DNA of 64,000 bases from Opisthocomus hoazin (lineage: Eukaryota; Chordata; Aves; Opisthocomiformes; Opisthocomidae). The stretch lies in assembly GCF_030867145.1 (NCBI RefSeq), contig NC_134419.1, positions 2,108,001-2,172,000 of the forward strand. The letters run 5' to 3'. Made by a program: the position numbers and the translations under genes. Each line of letters begins with the position of its first letter. Position 1 is the first letter of the stretch. Positions 62,863 to 64,000 of this stretch are shown piece by piece. Below the pieces are notes generated by a model. That model saw only the letters and a program-made list of their open reading frames with translations. It ran no database searches and was not told where the DNA came from.

Positions 62863-64000
62863 CTGAAAAATAAAAAAATAAAAAAATAAAAATAAAAAAA
62901 TCAATAAATACACACGTAAGAGCATTGAGAAAACTGTTTTCTTGCAAACACCAAAACACACAGATGAGAGGCGCTCATCCGAGGCTCATAAAGAAAAGAA
63001 ACTAAACAGAAACCTCTCATTAATTAAAGAGAGGGGCTTTCCTGTAATGTTAGATAATTACAAGCTTGTCTGATTTTTAAGCAGGTCACGCAATTAGTTT
63101 GACACTCATGCTGCTTGACAACGGAAACAATGCCATCAATGTAACAAGCCTCCAAATACGGAAACTGAAGCGCTGCATTAATCACAGAAATTGTCTGGAA
63201 TTTCAGGATACACAGAAAAAAAAAAAACAACAGGTATTAGACTGAAAAGATCCAGTTATATTCACAGAGACTGTAGGGGAAAAAAACCCCTCTTCTATAT
63301 CTCATATAAACTTTGTGCGCTATTTTTCTTAGCTGATGTGTCCAGAACTGCATCCAAACATATTTTTAATTAAAAGAATTAACAGGCAGCGCTGATGACG
63401 AGGCATGGCTAGGCTGCAAGAGGCAGCGGCCATGTTGCGGCAGCCGAGTGGAGCCGGCTGTCTGCGGTGAATGGGGTCATTCTTTGGGGACAAGAAGCCT
63501 GGCGAGATCGCTGCGCCTCGGGAAAGCTTTTAATAAAAACCAAAAATCATCACGGCTTGCGGGGGGAGCCAAGCGTCCCTACGCTCCTGGCCGGGGGAAC
63601 GCGGTCCCTGGGAGGAGGTGGTGTTACAGAGACGACGTCTTCACGGGCGCGGGGAGCTGCGAGGCATCGCCAGGCAGCTCCGCTCCTCTTGTCCTCCAGC
63701 CAAACTGGCGTGATGCCGATGGGCTGCCGCGGCGTCGGGAGCTGATGGCTACTGTGGTTCAACGCCCGCCGTTCGGGGTTGGCAGGGCCCTCTGTGGGTC
63801 ACCCAGCCCAACCCCCTGCCCAAGTAGGGTCACCCAGAGCCGGCTGCACAGGACCGCGTCCAGGCGGGGCTGGAATATCTCCAGAGAAGGAGACTCCACA
63901 GCCTCCCTGGGCAGCCTGGGCCAGGGCTCCGTCACCCTCAGAGGGAAGAAGTTCTTCCTCGGGTTCAGCTGGAACTTCCCATGCTCCAGTTTGTGCCCGT
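62863..64000 (-). other. SGIP1: SGIP1 intron upstream of the first exon in view
   Basis: It starts with an A-rich (aaaaataaa)n stretch (62864-62910) that is the pyrimidine tract of the acceptor on the gene strand. It is AT-rich to about 63380, then GC-rich, ending in CR1 copy 9. The preceding SGIP1 exon (with the EQKTEV region) was not found and must lie further right. Confidence 0.6.
63772..64000 (-). mobile_element. CR1 LINE, CR1-J-like, cut by the window edge (copy 9)
   Basis: From ggggttggcagggccctctg to the window end it matches copies 1 and 2 almost base for base (cagccggctgcacag vs the reverse of copy 1). The usual acagaatc tail is missing at the low-coordinate side, so the 3' end is altered or truncated. 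Confidence 0.92.

Noticed and set aside
1-64000. Search for LTR elements, viral relics, tRNA and rRNA genes
   Set aside because: None recognised by reading; a profile or covariance search would be needed to exclude diverged ones.

Overview
The window is from a bird genome, most likely a neognath. Two things point there. Nine pieces of chicken-repeat-1 (CR1) LINEs of several families are present. The gene order MIER1 - DNAI4 - INSL5 - DYNLT5 - SGIP1 is, as I recall it, that of human 1p31.3, read here in reverse. Introns are compact and promoters lie in CpG-rich DNA. No operons, CRISPR arrays, tRNA or rRNA genes were seen, and no LTR or viral relics were recognised.

Layout. Positions 1-4722 are the first intron of MIER1 (minus strand); only its three-codon first coding exon (4723-4731) is in view. 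A CpG island (about 4240-6560) with a GC-rich minisatellite separates it from the divergent DNAI4 gene. DNAI4 (WDR78) runs on the plus strand from 6319 to 24288. All 17 coding exons could be placed with matching splice phases, giving an 812-residue axonemal dynein intermediate chain. INSL5 follows on the same strand (26947-28699, two exons, 138-residue prohormone). DYNLT5 (TCTEX1D1) is on the minus strand (30129-31951, three coding exons, 118 residues) and converges on INSL5. SGIP1 is also on the minus strand. Its last 13 coding exons lie between 62862 and 39693 and encode the proline-rich linker and the whole C-terminal mu-homology domain; its 5' exons are beyond the right edge.

Repeats. All recognised CR1 copies lie right of 30.7 kb, in DYNLT5 and SGIP1 introns. 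Four large tandem arrays stand out: a GC-rich array between MIER1 and DNAI4 (5038-5290), a C-rich array with a 105-bp higher-order period upstream of DYNLT5 (about 32150-33340), an AT-rich array (58466-58972) and a 19/31-bp GGTTGGG-type array (60559-61171), the last two in SGIP1 introns. Several long open frames in the region are translations of these arrays.

Function. DNAI4 and DYNLT5 are both dynein subunits, of the intermediate-chain and Tctex-type light-chain families. They flank INSL5, a gut and endocrine relaxin-family peptide. SGIP1 is a neuronal endocytic adaptor and MIER1 a nuclear corepressor subunit. No undescribed system is evident. The most testable new points are a possible internal TATA promoter and in-frame start before DNAI4 exon 7, an alternative in-frame acceptor at DNAI4 exon 13, a hairpin in DNAI4 intron 1, the tail-to-tail ends of INSL5 and DYNLT5, and the tandem arrays.
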